Source: Planctomycetota bacterium (GTDB lineage Bacteria > Planctomycetota > J058 > JAJDCQ01). Taken from it: a stretch of DNA of 64,000 bases. How positions within the stretch are numbered: position 1 is the first letter of the stretch; every line of letters starts with the position of its first letter. The position numbers and the translations under genes were made by a program. Of the stretch, positions 1 to 10,700 are shown one piece after another. The notes below the pieces were generated by a model that was not told the DNA's origin, ran no database searches, and saw only the letters and a program-made list of their open reading frames with translations. The stretch spans positions 62,001-126,000 of the forward strand of contig JAJDCQ010000108.1 in NCBI GenBank assembly GCA_029260755.1, given 5' to 3'.

Positions 1-288
1 GGCGTCTACGGCGTCCTCGCCCGACGGAACCTCATCATTGTCTTGATGAGCGTCGAGCTGATGCTGAACGGGGTGAACCTCGCCCTGGTCGCCTTCGCGA
101 GGCACGCCGCGACGCTTCCGGCCGACACGCCGGCGGCCGCCGGCGCCCCGGCGTCCGGCCAGGTCCTCGTCCTCATGAGCATGGCCGTCGCCGCGGCCGA
201 GGTCGCCGTCGGTCTGTCGCTCTTGATCGCGCTGTTCCGCCACCGCCAGACGGTCGACAGCACGTCGATCTCGCTGCTCGAGGGCTGA
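1..288 (+). CDS. nuoK: NADH-quinone oxidoreductase subunit K (5' end cut by window edge)
   Basis: Small membrane subunit of respiratory complex I, lying in the proton-translocating arm. The reading frame is open from base 1 and gives 95 residues of a protein usually about 100 long, so only a few N-terminal residues are missing. Three hydrophobic helices are visible. The conserved acidic residues of the family are present, in MSVELMLNG and in AAAEVAVGL, which correspond to the two membrane glutamates needed for proton transfer. It ends 4 bp before nuoL, in the standard nuoK-L-M-N order. An internal TTG or ATG near 43-46 is not the start because the conserved N-terminal sequence GVYGVLARRN runs in from the edge. 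Confidence 0.95.
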   Translation, partial: GVYGVLARRNLIIVLMSVELMLNGVNLALVAFARHAATLPADTPAAAGAPASGQVLVLMSMAVAAAEVAVGLSLLIALFRHRQTVDSTSISLLEG

Positions 289-292
289 GGGC

Positions 293-2545
293 ATGCACGT
301 CGCCTGGCTGCCGTTGATCCCGCTCCTGCCGCTCGCCGGCTTCGTCGTGAACGGGATCCTCTCGCTCTACCTCCGGGGGGACCGCCCCGCGAAGGGCGCC
401 ATCGTCGGCGACTCGAGGACGCTCGTCTCGATCGTCGGCTGCGGCGCGCCGCTCCTCTCGCTCGCGCTGGCCCTCGCCTGCTACGTCCGCCTGTCGGCCG
501 ACGCGGCGCCGCTCGAGACCGTCGCGTGGTCCTGGCTGCAGACCGAGTGGTTCAAGGCGCCGTTCGCCTTCCGGATCGACCGCCTCGGCGCGGTCATGTG
601 CCTCGTCGTCACCGGCGTGGGCAGCCTGATCCACATCTACTCGACCGCGTACATGAGCGAGGAGAAGCCGGGCGGGTTCGCGCGCTACTTCGCGTACCTG
701 AACCTGTTCACGTTCTCGATGCTCGTCCTGGTGACCGCAGCGAATCTACCGCTGATGTTCCTCGGCTGGGAGGGCGTCGGCCTCTGCTCGTATCTCCTGA
801 TCGGGTTCTGGTACGACGACCTCGCCAACGCCAAGGCCGGCAAGAAGGCCTTCGTCGTGAACCGGGTCGGGGACGCGGCCTTCATCCTCGGGATGCTCCT
901 CCTCGCGGTCGTGATCGGCGCGCCGGCCACCCTCGACGCCGTCAACCCGGCCGGCTACCCGAGCTACGAGGAGGCGCTCGCGAGCCACATCGGTCAGATC
1001 GATGAGGGCCTGAGCCCCGAGGAGGCGCAGGCGCTCGCGACCGACATCCGGGAGCGGGGACCGCTCGACTTCCACGTCGTGAACGCGGCGGCGCCCCACC
1101 TCGCCCACGGCACGATCCCCGCGCGGATCGTCGCGACCGAGTCCACCCCGAGCCTCGGCGGCAAGAGCGGCAAGGCGATCCTGGCCGCCGCCGCCCTCCT
1201 CCTGTTCCTCGGCGCGTGCGGCAAGAGCGCCCAGATCCCGCTCTACGTCTGGCTGCCCGACGCCATGGCGGGTCCGACGCCGGTCAGCGCCCTCATCCAC
1301 GCGGCGACGATGGTCACCGCCGGCGTCTACATGATCGCCCGGTTGAACGGTCTGTTCAGCTCGGTCGAGGGCGTCCCGGAGGCGATCGCCATGGTCGGCG
1401 CGATGACGGCCGTCTTCGCCGCCACGATCGCGCTCGCCCAGAACGACCTCAAGAAGGTGCTCGCCTACTCGACGATCAGCCAGCTCGGCTACATGTTCGT
1501 CGCGGTCGGCGCGGGCGCGTTCGACGCGGGCATCTTCCACCTGGTGACCCACGCGTTCTTCAAGGCGCTCCTCTTCCTCGGGGCCGGGGCCGTCCTCCAC
1601 GCGCTCCACCACCCGAGTCACCCCCACGGGGTCGGCGACATGCGCCTCATGGGCGGCCTGCTCCGGCGGATGCCGCTCACCTTCGCGTGCTTCCTGATCG
1701 GCGGCCTCGCCCTCTCGGGCCTCCCGCCGTTCGCCGGCTTCTTCAGCAAGGACGCGATCCTCTTCGGCGCCTACTCCCAGTACGCCTTCCCCCACGACGC
1801 CGGCCACGGGCCGAACCCCACCTGGCTCGTCGTGTGGCTCCTCGGCGTCGTCGGCGCGTTCCTGACCGCGATCTACACGACCCGGATGATCGTGCTCACC
1901 TTCTTCGGCACGCCGCGCTTCGGGCGGGACCACCACCTCGTCCACGCTCACGAGCACGCCCACGACCCGAAGCCGGCGATGGCCTGGCCGCTCGCGGTGC
2001 TCATGCTCCTCGCGGCGGTCGGCGGGTTCCTCGGCATCCCGGAGATGTTCGCCCACGACGCGAACAAGATCTCCCACTTCCTCCAGCCGGTCTGGGAGCA
2101 CGCGGCCGCGGCGCACCACGACGAGGCGATCATCGCCGCGGAGCGCTGGTGCGCGATCGTCGGCGTCCTCGCCGCGGCGGCCGGCGTCTTCCTCGCCCTC
2201 GGGATCTGGGGCGGACGGGAGCGGGCGGAGGTCTCGGCGTTCGCCGAGGGCGGCGCCCTGCGGCGGCTCTACGTCTGGGTCCACGACAAGTACTACATCG
2301 ACGAGCTCTACGACCTCGTCTTCGTCCGGGGGATCCGCGGCCTCAGCCGCCTCCTCTGGCGGCGGGTCGACGTGAACATCATCGATGAGGGCGCGGTCGA
2401 GGGCGTCGGCGAGGCGACCCGGTCGCTCTCCGAGGTCGTGAGGCAGGTCCAGACCGGTTACCTCGGGCGCTACGCCCTCTACTTCGCCCTCGGCGTCGTC
2501 GTCATCCTCCTGTCCCTGTTCGCGCAGGGCCGGGCGAGCTGGTAG
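293..2545 (+). CDS. nuoL: NADH-quinone oxidoreductase subunit L
   Basis: Antiporter-like subunit of complex I that carries one proton channel and the long lateral helix. The 750-aa protein has the Mrp-type core: GWEGVGLCSYLLIGFWY (channel glutamate near residue 160), GKSAQIPLYVWLPDAMAGP with the central lysine, ALIHAATMVTAG, and NDLKKVLAYSTISQLGYM. The C-terminus ends in a single hydrophobic helix after a charged amphipathic stretch, as expected for the lateral arm. A soluble, charged insertion of about 90 residues lies between the early transmembrane helices and the GKSAQIP block (about residues 215-300), making it longer than the E. coli protein (613 aa). The ATG is 4 bp after nuoK. Confidence 0.97.
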   Translation: MHVAWLPLIPLLPLAGFVVNGILSLYLRGDRPAKGAIVGDSRTLVSIVGCGAPLLSLALALACYVRLSADAAPLETVAWSWLQTEWFKAPFAFRIDRLGAVMCLVVTGVGSLIHIYSTAYMSEEKPGGFARYFAYLNLFTFSMLVLVTAANLPLMFLGWEGVGLCSYLLIGFWYDDLANAKAGKKAFVVNRVGDAAFILGMLLLAVVIGAPATLDAVNPAGYPSYEEALASHIGQIDEGLSPEEAQALATDIRERGPLDFHVVNAAAPHLAHGTIPARIVATESTPSLGGKSGKAILAAAALLLFLGACGKSAQIPLYVWLPDAMAGPTPVSALIHAATMVTAGVYMIARLNGLFSSVEGVPEAIAMVGAMTAVFAATIALAQNDLKKVLAYSTISQLGYMFVAVGAGAFDAGIFHLVTHAFFKALLFLGAGAVLHALHHPSHPHGVGDMRLMGGLLRRMPLTFACFLIGGLALSGLPPFAGFFSKDAILFGAYSQYAFPHDAGHGPNPTWLVVWLLGVVGAFLTAIYTTRMIVLTFFGTPRFGRDHHLVHAHEHAHDPKPAMAWPLAVLMLLAAVGGFLGIPEMFAHDANKISHFLQPVWEHAAAAHHDEAIIAAERWCAIVGVLAAAAGVFLALGIWGGRERAEVSAFAEGGALRRLYVWVHDKYYIDELYDLVFVRGIRGLSRLLWRRVDVNIIDEGAVEGVGEATRSLSEVVRQVQTGYLGRYALYFALGVVVILLSLFAQGRASW

Positions 2546-2559
2546 GAGGCGCGAGACCC

Positions 2560-4077
2560 ATGGAATTCCCGCTCCTCACGGTCGTGACGTTCCTCCCCAT
2601 GGCGGGGGCGCTCCTCATAGCGTTCATGCGCCGCGAGGAGGAGAGCGCGATCAAGGGCGCCTCGCTCTTCGTGTCGATCATCACGTTCTGCGTGAGCATC
2701 GTCCTGCTCCTGCGCTTCGACGCATCCGCCGCGGGCGAGTATCAGCTCATCGACGCCGCCGCGTGGGTTCCGGAGCTCGGCATCGGCTATCGCCTGGGCG
2801 TCGACGGGCTCGCGCTCCCGCTCGTGCTCCTGACCACCCTGCTGACGCCCGTGGCGCTCCTCGCGTCGTGGCGCTCGGTCGACCACCGGGTGAAGGAGTT
2901 CCAGATCGCGATGCTCGTCCTCGAGACGGGCGTGATCGGCGTCTTCCTCGCGACCGACCTCCTCCTCTTCTACGTCTTCTGGGAGCTCGTCCTGGTCCCG
3001 ATGTTCCTGATCATCGGGATCTGGGGCGGCGAGCGGCGGATCTACGCGTCGGTCAAGTTCTTCATCTACACGATGGCCGGCAGCGTCCTCATGTTCGCCG
3101 GCATCCTGTATCTCTACGTCCACGTCCCGGGCGGCGAGCAGGCGAGCTTCGACCTCGCCACGATCATCGGCGCGCGCGGGCTGCTCGGCGAGACGGAGCA
3201 GCTCTGGCTCTTCGCCGCGTTCGCGATCGCCTTCGCGATCAAGGTGCCGATGTGGCCGCTCCACACCTGGCTGCCGGACGCGCACGTCCAGGCGCCGACG
3301 GCCGGCAGCGTCGTCCTGGCCGCCGTCCTGCTCAAGATGGGCGCCTACGGCTTCCTCCGCCTGGCGATCCCGCTCTTCCCGGCCGCGGCCGTCGTGGCCG
3401 CCCCGATCATGGTCGGCCTCGGCGTCATCGGCATCGTCTACGGCGCGCTCATGGCGCTCGCCCAGGACGACATGAAGAAGCTCGTCGCCTATAGCTCGGT
3501 GAGCCACCTCGGCTTCGTCGTGATCGGGATCTTCAGCCTGAACGAGGCCGGCGTCACCGGCGCGATCTACCAGATGGTCAACCACGGCTTCAGCACCGGC
3601 GCCCTCTTCCTCTGCGTCGGCATGCTCTACGAGCGTCGCCACACCAAGGCCATGGCCGACTACGGCGGGATCGCGAAGGTCACCCCCGCGTTCGCCATCG
3701 TCTTCCTCGTCGTGACGATGAGCTCGATCGCCGTGCCGGGCACCAACGGCTTCGTCGGCGAGTTCATGATCCTGCTCGGGACGTTCACCCGTTGCCGGAT
3801 CGCGGTCGCGATCTCGGTCGTGGCCGTCGTGCTGGGCGCCGCCTACATGCTCTGGATGTATCAGCGGATCTGCCTCGGCCCGATCACCCACCCGGAGAAC
3901 CGCCGCCTCCGCGACCTCGACGGCCGCGAGTGGGCGTGCCTCCTTCCGATGATCGTCTTCATCTTCCTGATGGGCCTCTTCCCCGGCCCGTTCCTCGAGA
4001 CGATGGCTCCCGCGGCCCGCGCGATCTGCGACGACCCTGACCTCGCAGGCGCCTGGGCCGGAGGGTTGGGAACATGA
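2560..4077 (+). CDS. nuoM: NADH-quinone oxidoreductase subunit M
   Basis: Second antiporter-like proton channel subunit of complex I (505 aa, normal family length). Diagnostic motifs are FYVFWELVLVPMFLIIGIWG (channel glutamate), FAIKVPMWPLHTWLPDAHV with the conserved lysine, APTAGSVVLAAVLLKMGAYG, and DDMKKLVAYSSVSHLGFVV. About 14 hydrophobic helices are present. It follows nuoL by 14 bp and its last four bases ATGA overlap the start of nuoN, so NuoM and NuoN are translationally coupled. Confidence 0.97.
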   Translation: MEFPLLTVVTFLPMAGALLIAFMRREEESAIKGASLFVSIITFCVSIVLLLRFDASAAGEYQLIDAAAWVPELGIGYRLGVDGLALPLVLLTTLLTPVALLASWRSVDHRVKEFQIAMLVLETGVIGVFLATDLLLFYVFWELVLVPMFLIIGIWGGERRIYASVKFFIYTMAGSVLMFAGILYLYVHVPGGEQASFDLATIIGARGLLGETEQLWLFAAFAIAFAIKVPMWPLHTWLPDAHVQAPTAGSVVLAAVLLKMGAYGFLRLAIPLFPAAAVVAAPIMVGLGVIGIVYGALMALAQDDMKKLVAYSSVSHLGFVVIGIFSLNEAGVTGAIYQMVNHGFSTGALFLCVGMLYERRHTKAMADYGGIAKVTPAFAIVFLVVTMSSIAVPGTNGFVGEFMILLGTFTRCRIAVAISVVAVVLGAAYMLWMYQRICLGPITHPENRRLRDLDGREWACLLPMIVFIFLMGLFPGPFLETMAPAARAICDDPDLAGAWAGGLGT

Positions 4078-5714
4078 CCGAGCTCGTCTACGGCGTGACC
4101 TGGGAGGACTTCGTCCCGACCGCGCCGATCGTCGTCCTGCTCGCCGCCGCGCTCACGGCCGTGCTCGCCGACGCCTTCACGCCCCGGCGCAAGCACGACA
4201 GGCCCGCGCCGGGCGACGACAGCTCGCCGGCCGCCTTCGTCCAGGTCGCGCCCTACATCACCCTCGGCGGCGTCCTCGCCGCGGCGCTGCTCGTGATCTC
4301 GCTCTGGAGCGAGAGCCGCCTGGCCGCGCAGCACAGCCTCGCCCTGGGTCCGTTCTCGATGCTGACCTCGCTCGTCGTCCTCGGCGCGACCGGCCTGGCC
4401 GGCGCCTGGGCGGCCGGCTACCTCCCGCGCTCGGCGGTGCAGACCGGCGAGTACCACGCGCTCCTGCTCTGCGCGGCCTGCGGCGGCCTCACCGTCTGCG
4501 CCGCCAATGACCTCATCACGCTCTTCCTCGGCGTCGAGCTGCTCAGCCTGAGCGTCTACGCGCTCGTCGGGATCGACCGCGGCAAGCTCCTCGGCGCCGA
4601 GGCGTCGATGAAGTACTTCATCCTCGGCGCCTTCAGCTCGGGCTTCCTCCTCTACGGGATGGCCCTCATCTACGGCGGCAGCGGCGGGACGATCTACCTC
4701 TCCGAGCTCGCCGAGGGACGCTTCGCGACCAACCTGACCCTCGCTGGCGGCGGCCTGCTCCTGATCGGCATGCTCTTCAAGGTGGGCGCCGTTCCATTCC
4801 ACGCCTGGCTGCCCGACGCGTACGACGGCGCGCCCGCCGGCGTCACCGGATTCATGTCGGCGGCCGTGAAGGCGGCCGGCTTCGCCGCGATGCTCCGCGT
4901 CCTCGCCTCGTTCGGACGCGCCGCCGGGCTCGGCGACGCGGCCGCGGCCGCCCCGCTCGCCACCCTCGGCGAGATCTGGCCCGAGATCATCTACTTCGTC
5001 GCGGCCCTCTCGATCATCATCGGCAACGTCGCCGCCCTCACCCAGACCAACCCGCGCCGGCTCCTCGCTTACTCGGCGATCGCCCACACCGGCTACGCCC
5101 TCATCGGGGTCGTCGCCTTCGGGCGGCTCCTCAAGGGGATGCAGGGCTACGCGGCGAGCTCCGTCGACGGCAGCGCCGCGGACTGGATCGGGAGCGGCGA
5201 TGGCGCGACCGATGCCCTCGCGGCCGCCACGTTCTACCTCGTGACGTACGCCGCGATGAGCCTCGGCGCGTTCGCCGTCCTCGTCTCGGTCGCCCGGCGC
5301 GGCGAGGACGTCGAGAGCGTCGACGACCTGGCCGGGCTCGGCCGGCGCCGCCCGCTCGCCGCGGCCGCGATGACGCTCTTCATGGTCAGCCTGATCGGCC
5401 TCCCGCCGACGGCGGGCTTCATGGGCAAGCTCTGGCTCCTCCAGACGGCCGTCGACGCGGGCCTGATCGGCCTCGTCGTCCTCGCGCTCGTCGCCACGGT
5501 CGTGAGCGTCTACTACTACCTGCGCATGGTCGTGGTGATGTACATGGCGCCGGCCCTCGATCAGCCCCACGCCCCCGGCACGACCGCGCCCTCCTGGGGC
5601 CAGAGCCTCGCGATCGCCGCGGCGAGCGCGGCGGTGCTGCTCCTCGGCCTGCTCCCCTCGGGCGCGTTCGCGATCGCGCGCGAGGGCGCCGAGAGTCTGC
5701 TCCTGCGCCCCTGA
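4074..5714 (+). CDS. nuoN: NADH-quinone oxidoreductase subunit N
   Basis: Third antiporter-like subunit of complex I (546 aa, somewhat longer than the roughly 485 aa of E. coli). Motifs seen are LFLGVELLSLSVYALVG (channel glutamate), FKVGAVPFHAWLPDAYDGAP (lysine and WLPD), MSAAVKAAGFAAMLRVL, and NPRRLLAYSAIAHTGYALIG. The extra length is mainly a Gly/Ala/Asp-rich loop near residues 355-385 (around KGMQGYAASSVDGSAADW). The ATG overlaps the nuoM stop (ATGA at 4074-4077). It is the last nuo gene here; the next gene starts 11 bp downstream, so it may be co-transcribed. Confidence 0.96.
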   Translation: MTELVYGVTWEDFVPTAPIVVLLAAALTAVLADAFTPRRKHDRPAPGDDSSPAAFVQVAPYITLGGVLAAALLVISLWSESRLAAQHSLALGPFSMLTSLVVLGATGLAGAWAAGYLPRSAVQTGEYHALLLCAACGGLTVCAANDLITLFLGVELLSLSVYALVGIDRGKLLGAEASMKYFILGAFSSGFLLYGMALIYGGSGGTIYLSELAEGRFATNLTLAGGGLLLIGMLFKVGAVPFHAWLPDAYDGAPAGVTGFMSAAVKAAGFAAMLRVLASFGRAAGLGDAAAAAPLATLGEIWPEIIYFVAALSIIIGNVAALTQTNPRRLLAYSAIAHTGYALIGVVAFGRLLKGMQGYAASSVDGSAADWIGSGDGATDALAAATFYLVTYAAMSLGAFAVLVSVARRGEDVESVDDLAGLGRRRPLAAAAMTLFMVSLIGLPPTAGFMGKLWLLQTAVDAGLIGLVVLALVATVVSVYYYLRMVVVMYMAPALDQPHAPGTTAPSWGQSLAIAAASAAVLLLGLLPSGAFAIAREGAESLLLRP

Positions 5715-5725
5715 TCGGAGCCGCG

Positions 5726-7684
5726 GTGGACGAAGCGCTCGCGCAGCTCGTCCGGCGATTCGCCGAGACCCGCGCCGCCGAGGACGCGACGGCGGCCTTC
5801 GCCGCCCTCGTCCGGGCCAGCCGCTGGCCCGACGCGAACCGCGTCGCCCTCGAGGCGCTCGCGCTCGGGCTCTCCGTGGACCCGATCGTCGACCAGCTCG
5901 AGCCGCCGTCGCTGGCCTCCCTCGAGCCGATCGTCCAGACCGAGCCCGGTCGGACCGAGGACTGCCGCCTCTCCTCGGTTCTCGCGTGGTCGCCCGATGA
6001 GCGCTTCATCTTCGCGGTCGACCGGCGACCCGTGCGCCCCGAGACCTCGAAGTGGGTGCTGCTGCGATGGGACCTCGAGGCCGGACGCCCCGAACCGCTC
6101 CTTCGCAGCGACGACCTGGCGGCGCCCGACCCCGCCAGCTCGTTCAACCCTCCCGAGGCGCTCGCGGTCGACGCCAGGGGCGAGCGCCTCGTCTTCTCCT
6201 GCCTCGTCCATGGACCCCGCGACTCCAGCCTGGACTCGCACCGCCTCTGGGTGATCGTCGATCTCGAGAGCGGCGCCGCCGAGATCGGTCCGCTCGTCCG
6301 CCGGACGCCGATCGCCGGGTGGTGCGGCGACAAGGTCATCGGCCTCGAGACGGCCACGAACGTGATCGGCCCGACGGCCGCGGTGAACGCGCTCGTCTCG
6401 TGGACGCCTGGCGACGCGGCCGCCCCCGAGCGCTTCGCGGTCGGAGGGGTCTGGAAGAAGGGCGAGGTCGCCGCGGCCCCCGGCACGTTCGTCACGTGGG
6501 GAGGCGGCTGGCGCGCGGATAAGCACAAGCTCGAGTTCCACCGTCCGTTCGAGACCGAGCCCTACGCGAAGTGCCAGGTGGAGCCAGCCCGGGAGGTCAT
6601 CGCCGCCCACGGCAGCCGCGCGATCGTCACCATCGACGATCGCATGATCCTCCACGGAACGGACGGACCGATCGCGCAAGCGCCCCTCCCCACCTTCGGC
6701 GAGTCCTCCGAGCGTCCCGGGACGGTCAGCCCCTGTCCCTCGGGGCGGGTCGTCGCCACCCTGTGCCGCCGAGCCGGACCGCAGCTCCGCGACCGGACGA
6801 TCGTGCTCGTCGACCTCCGGAACGGATCCACCCGTCTGGTCCACCTCGCGAACGAGCCCGCCGGCGTCGCCTGGAGCCCGTCGGGCCGCGCCCTCGCGGT
6901 GGCGGGCCAGTACCTCGCCCTTCAGATCCTCGACGCGGGCCTCGGCGCCGGCGGACACCCCGTCTGGTTCTCGGGCGAGCTGGGCGTCGCGAACCCGGAC
7001 CTGAAGCACGGGATCGACGACTCGGCTCGCGGCCTCACCCCGGACGCGTCGCCCGTCCCGACCGTCCAGCTCGCGCCGGTGATCGAGGCGCTCGGCCGCG
7101 CGATCCGCGATGCGCAACGCTCGAAGCTCGTCACACCCGAGGAGGCCGCCGAGCGGTTCGGCTCGGTCGTCCCCAGGATCGCGTGGACGGCGGAGTGCGT
7201 CGCGCGCTGGAGCGACCGACCCGGCGGGATCTTCCCCGCGGCGGGCCCGGGGACGCGGATCCACGTCCTCGCCGCGACCGTCGGGATCGACGCGATCGAT
7301 GACGCTCTCGCCCGCGTCGCCAGCCGCACCGACGCCGCCGTGATCGCGTCGATGCTCGAGTCGTTCCCGGCCGGAAATCGCAACGCCGCGAGGTCCGTCT
7401 GGCGCTCGGTGGCGTTCCCCGTCCCGACCTCGGACGGCGTCGAGGCGCTCGCCCGGGCCTGGATCGAGGTGCTGGGCGCGACGATCCAAGGAGAGACCGC
7501 CGAGGAGAGTCAGCGCGCCCTGGATCGAGTCGCCCCCGCGAGCGACGCGGTTCATTGCTGCAAGCGATGCGGCGGCGGCAGCTTCACCCACACCGATCTC
7601 GAGGAAGACCCCTACGGGATGCGCGGATGGGCGAAGACCTGTAACGGCTGCGGCGACTCCCACGAGAGCCGCGAGTTGTACTGA
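5726..7684 (+). CDS. Uncharacterised protein, propeller-like body with C-terminal zinc-ribbon-like motif
   Basis: 652 aa, family not recognised. GTG start with CGGAG six bases upstream, 11 bp after nuoN. No signal peptide or membrane helix is seen, so it is probably cytoplasmic. The N-terminal 60 residues are helical. The middle has repeated blocks such as LAWSPDERFIFAV and GVAWSPSGRALAVAGQYLAL, which resemble WD40/TolB-type propeller blades. After residue 450 it turns helical again. The last 40 residues hold two CxxC pairs (CKRC and CNGC, plus an adjacent Cys), suggesting a zinc ribbon. Position between the nuo operon and the kinase array could mean a role in either; nothing in the sequence decides this. 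Confidence 0.85.
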   Translation: MDEALAQLVRRFAETRAAEDATAAFAALVRASRWPDANRVALEALALGLSVDPIVDQLEPPSLASLEPIVQTEPGRTEDCRLSSVLAWSPDERFIFAVDRRPVRPETSKWVLLRWDLEAGRPEPLLRSDDLAAPDPASSFNPPEALAVDARGERLVFSCLVHGPRDSSLDSHRLWVIVDLESGAAEIGPLVRRTPIAGWCGDKVIGLETATNVIGPTAAVNALVSWTPGDAAAPERFAVGGVWKKGEVAAAPGTFVTWGGGWRADKHKLEFHRPFETEPYAKCQVEPAREVIAAHGSRAIVTIDDRMILHGTDGPIAQAPLPTFGESSERPGTVSPCPSGRVVATLCRRAGPQLRDRTIVLVDLRNGSTRLVHLANEPAGVAWSPSGRALAVAGQYLALQILDAGLGAGGHPVWFSGELGVANPDLKHGIDDSARGLTPDASPVPTVQLAPVIEALGRAIRDAQRSKLVTPEEAAERFGSVVPRIAWTAECVARWSDRPGGIFPAAGPGTRIHVLAATVGIDAIDDALARVASRTDAAVIASMLESFPAGNRNAARSVWRSVAFPVPTSDGVEALARAWIEVLGATIQGETAEESQRALDRVAPASDAVHCCKRCGGGSFTHTDLEEDPYGMRGWAKTCNGCGDSHESRELY

Positions 7685-7704
7685 CCTGGGCGACTCCTCC
7701 GTCC

Positions 7705-7734
7705 CTGGTCCCGTCGCGCCGCACCGGTCACACT
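7705..7734 (+). promoter_or_regulatory. Putative promoter of the first array kinase
   Basis: CTGGTC at 7705-7710 and CACACT at 7729-7734 are separated by 18 bp. The same layout (CTGGYC, 18 bp, CACACT or similar) recurs before the kinase at 15593 and, with CATCAT, before the one at 43878. A transcript from about 7741 would have a 15-nt leader containing GGAGGA before the GTG at 7756. Function as a promoter is inferred. Confidence 0.4.
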
Positions 7735-7755
7735 GAGGGGCGGAGGACCCGCGGC

Positions 7756-10700
7756 GTGAACCCGGGCCAGCGCCCCAACCCTGCCTTCGGCGATCACCGC
7801 TCTCGAACCCCCGGCCGCCCGCCGTCGGGGTCGTTGCCTCCGCCGCCCCCCGCCGCGCGCGGCGCACCCGCCCCGCCGCGCCCCGCCCACCGGCAAATCG
7901 GGCCGTATGCCGTCATTGATACCCTCGGCCGCGGCGGCATGGGCGTCGTCCATCGCTGTCGCGACGCCATGGGGCGCGAGGTCGCCCTCAAGACCATCAC
8001 ATCCGCCGCGCTCGGCCGCCTCGACGCCCGGCTCCGCCGCGAGGCCCAGGCCATCTCGCGCCTGCGCCACCAGAACATCGTCGGGCTCATCGCCGTCGGC
8101 GAGGACGAGGGACGACCCTACCTCGTGATGGACCTCGTTCACGGAGAAGCGCTCGACGCGACGTTGAAGCGGAACGGGCCCCTCCCGCCGGCCCGGGCCG
8201 CCGCGATCGTCCGCGACGTCTCCCGGGCGCTCGAGCACGCGCATGCGCACGGGGTGATCCACCGCGACGTCAAGCCCGCCAACATCCTGATGGACGGGCA
8301 CGGCGAGCCGCGCCTGACCGACTTCGGCCTCGCCGCCGACACCTCCGCCGCGACCCAGCTCACCGCGACCGGCCAGATGATCGGGACGCTCCAGTACATG
8401 GCGCCCGAGCAGGCCGATGGCGAGCGCTCCTCCCACGGCCCGCACACCGACGTCTGGGCGGCCGGCGCCGTTCTCTACGCTTGCCTCACCGGGAGGGCGC
8501 CCTTCGACGGCGGCGCGGTGGTGCAGATCCTCAAGAAGGTGCTCATCGACGACCCGGTCGCCCCGCGCAAGATCAAGCCGTGGATCCCCGAGGGGCTCGA
8601 GCGCGTCGTCCTTCGCTGCCTCGAGAAGGAGCCGGCCAGTCGATGGCCCTCGGCGAAGGCGCTCGCAGATGCCCTCGAGCCCTTCGCCCTGGGGGAGGAG
8701 GTCCCCGACGCGATCACCGTCGAGCGGCGACCGCTCGCGATCGGGGCGGCAGCGATCGGTCTCGCCGTCCTCGGACTCGCTCTGGGCTACGCCTGGGTCG
8801 GCCGGGGCGGCGTCGCCGAGCGACCGCCCGAGGTCGCGGCCACCCGCGAGGGTTTCACCGGCCACGCCACGACGGCGCCCGCGACCGACCCGCAGACGGA
8901 GCCCGCGACGGACGCGACGGGCCCCGCGCTGCCGACGAGGCCACCGACCGCCGGGACCCGTGATCCCTCGGAAGCCCCCTCGCCGCCCCCGTCGCCGGCG
9001 CCGCCCGCGGCGGATCCCGAGACGGTCGCCCTCATCGCTGAAGGCGAGGCTGCCCTCGAGCGTCGCGACGCCGTCCAGGCGCTCGCCCTCGGCACCCTCG
9101 CCCTCGAACGCGACGACGCCTCGGCGGACGCCATGCGTCTCTACGCGATCGCGACGGGCGAGCTCGGCGGGAGCACCGCCGATGTGATCCGCGCCGTCTC
9201 CTCGGCCTTCGAGCGCTATCAGGCCCGCATCGACGCGGGTCGAGCGAGCGCGCGCGACCACGCCCGGGCCGCCGAGATGCTCCTCCTCGATCCCGGCCAG
9301 GCCGCGCGGGCCAGCGCGCTCATCGCGCGCGCGCTGTCCGCCCCGCTCGTCGAGCAGCTCACCTCGCGCGAGCGGGCCGAGGCGACCGCGCTCCAGGTCT
9401 CCGCGTTCCTGACCGAGGGCAACCGGCCGATGGCCTTCACCGTCCTCTCGAGCGCGCCGCCCGGCCTCCTCGACGAGCACGAGATCAACCTCTTCTTCGC
9501 GAAGCTCCTCCTCGAGAACCACCGACTCGACGAGGCGTACGCGACGGCGTCCCGCTACGCGGAGCGCGTCCCCGAGAACGCGAACGGCTGGACGCGCGTC
9601 CTCGAATGCCTCGCGGCGCTCCCGCTCGAGCTGGAGCGGTTCCGGCGACCGCTGCACGCGTTGACCGACCTCGCGCCCGACCTCGCCATCGCGGCGTTCG
9701 ACGCTCTCGAGGCGCGCCTCGTCGCCGAGCGCCCGGGCGCGCCCTTCCCGCGCCAGATCCGCGAAGGACGCGCCCGCGCCGTCGCCGCCCGAGACCGGTC
9801 CCTCGCCCTCGCGAGTCTCTGGGCCGAGGCGCAGAGCGCGGCCCAGCTCGCAGATCCCGACGAGGTTCGCCGCCGCCACGCGACCCTCTTCGAGCGGTAC
9901 GAGGCGCTCGAGCCCACCGTCGCGCACGAGGCGCGCGACCTCGGTCGGATGGGCTACATCGCGCGCTACGCCGAGCGCCATCGCGATGCGGTGCGCCTGC
10001 TCACGACCGTCCTCGTGCCCGAGCACCACGCCGCCCTCGGCAGCGAACGGTGGCTCCTGCTCCTCGCGCTCGTCGAGGCCCTTCGAAGGGTCCCCGGTCC
10101 GGACGAACCCGCCGTTCGGGCGACGCTCGCCCTCGACCGGATCCCTCCGGCGGAGCATCTGCCGAACCAGCACGCCATCCGGCTCCGTCGCGCGACCCTC
10201 GAGCTCGAGCTCGGCCGAGCCGACGACGCCCTCGAGACGATCGACTCCTACCTGGGCCGGGACCCGACCGGATGGCGTCTCGCGGTCAACGCCCACCTCG
10301 CCCGCGAGGACCACGAAGCGGTCGCGCGCGTCGCGGCGCGCGCGATCGAGCTCGGCCACGACGGCTCCGACCTCCGGACCTACGCCTCGGCCGCCCACAC
10401 CCTCGCCGGGCGCTACGCCCGCGCGAGGCTCGAGCTCGACCACGCCCTCGCCATGGCCCGGACCCCGCAGGAGCGCGAGCAGGCGAACCTCTTCATCGTG
10501 GGTAATGCCCTCGATCGCGCCGACGCCGCGACCGCGCGGGCCACCCTCGATCGCCTGACGACCCCGGACTCGGACCCACGTGTTCGGGATCTCCGCGCCC
10601 TGCTGGGCGACCTCGAGAACGGCGGGCCGGACCTCGCCCCGGAGCTCGTCGCCCGCGGAACGAAGGCGCTTCGCTCCCACGACGCCGAGGCCGCGCGCCA

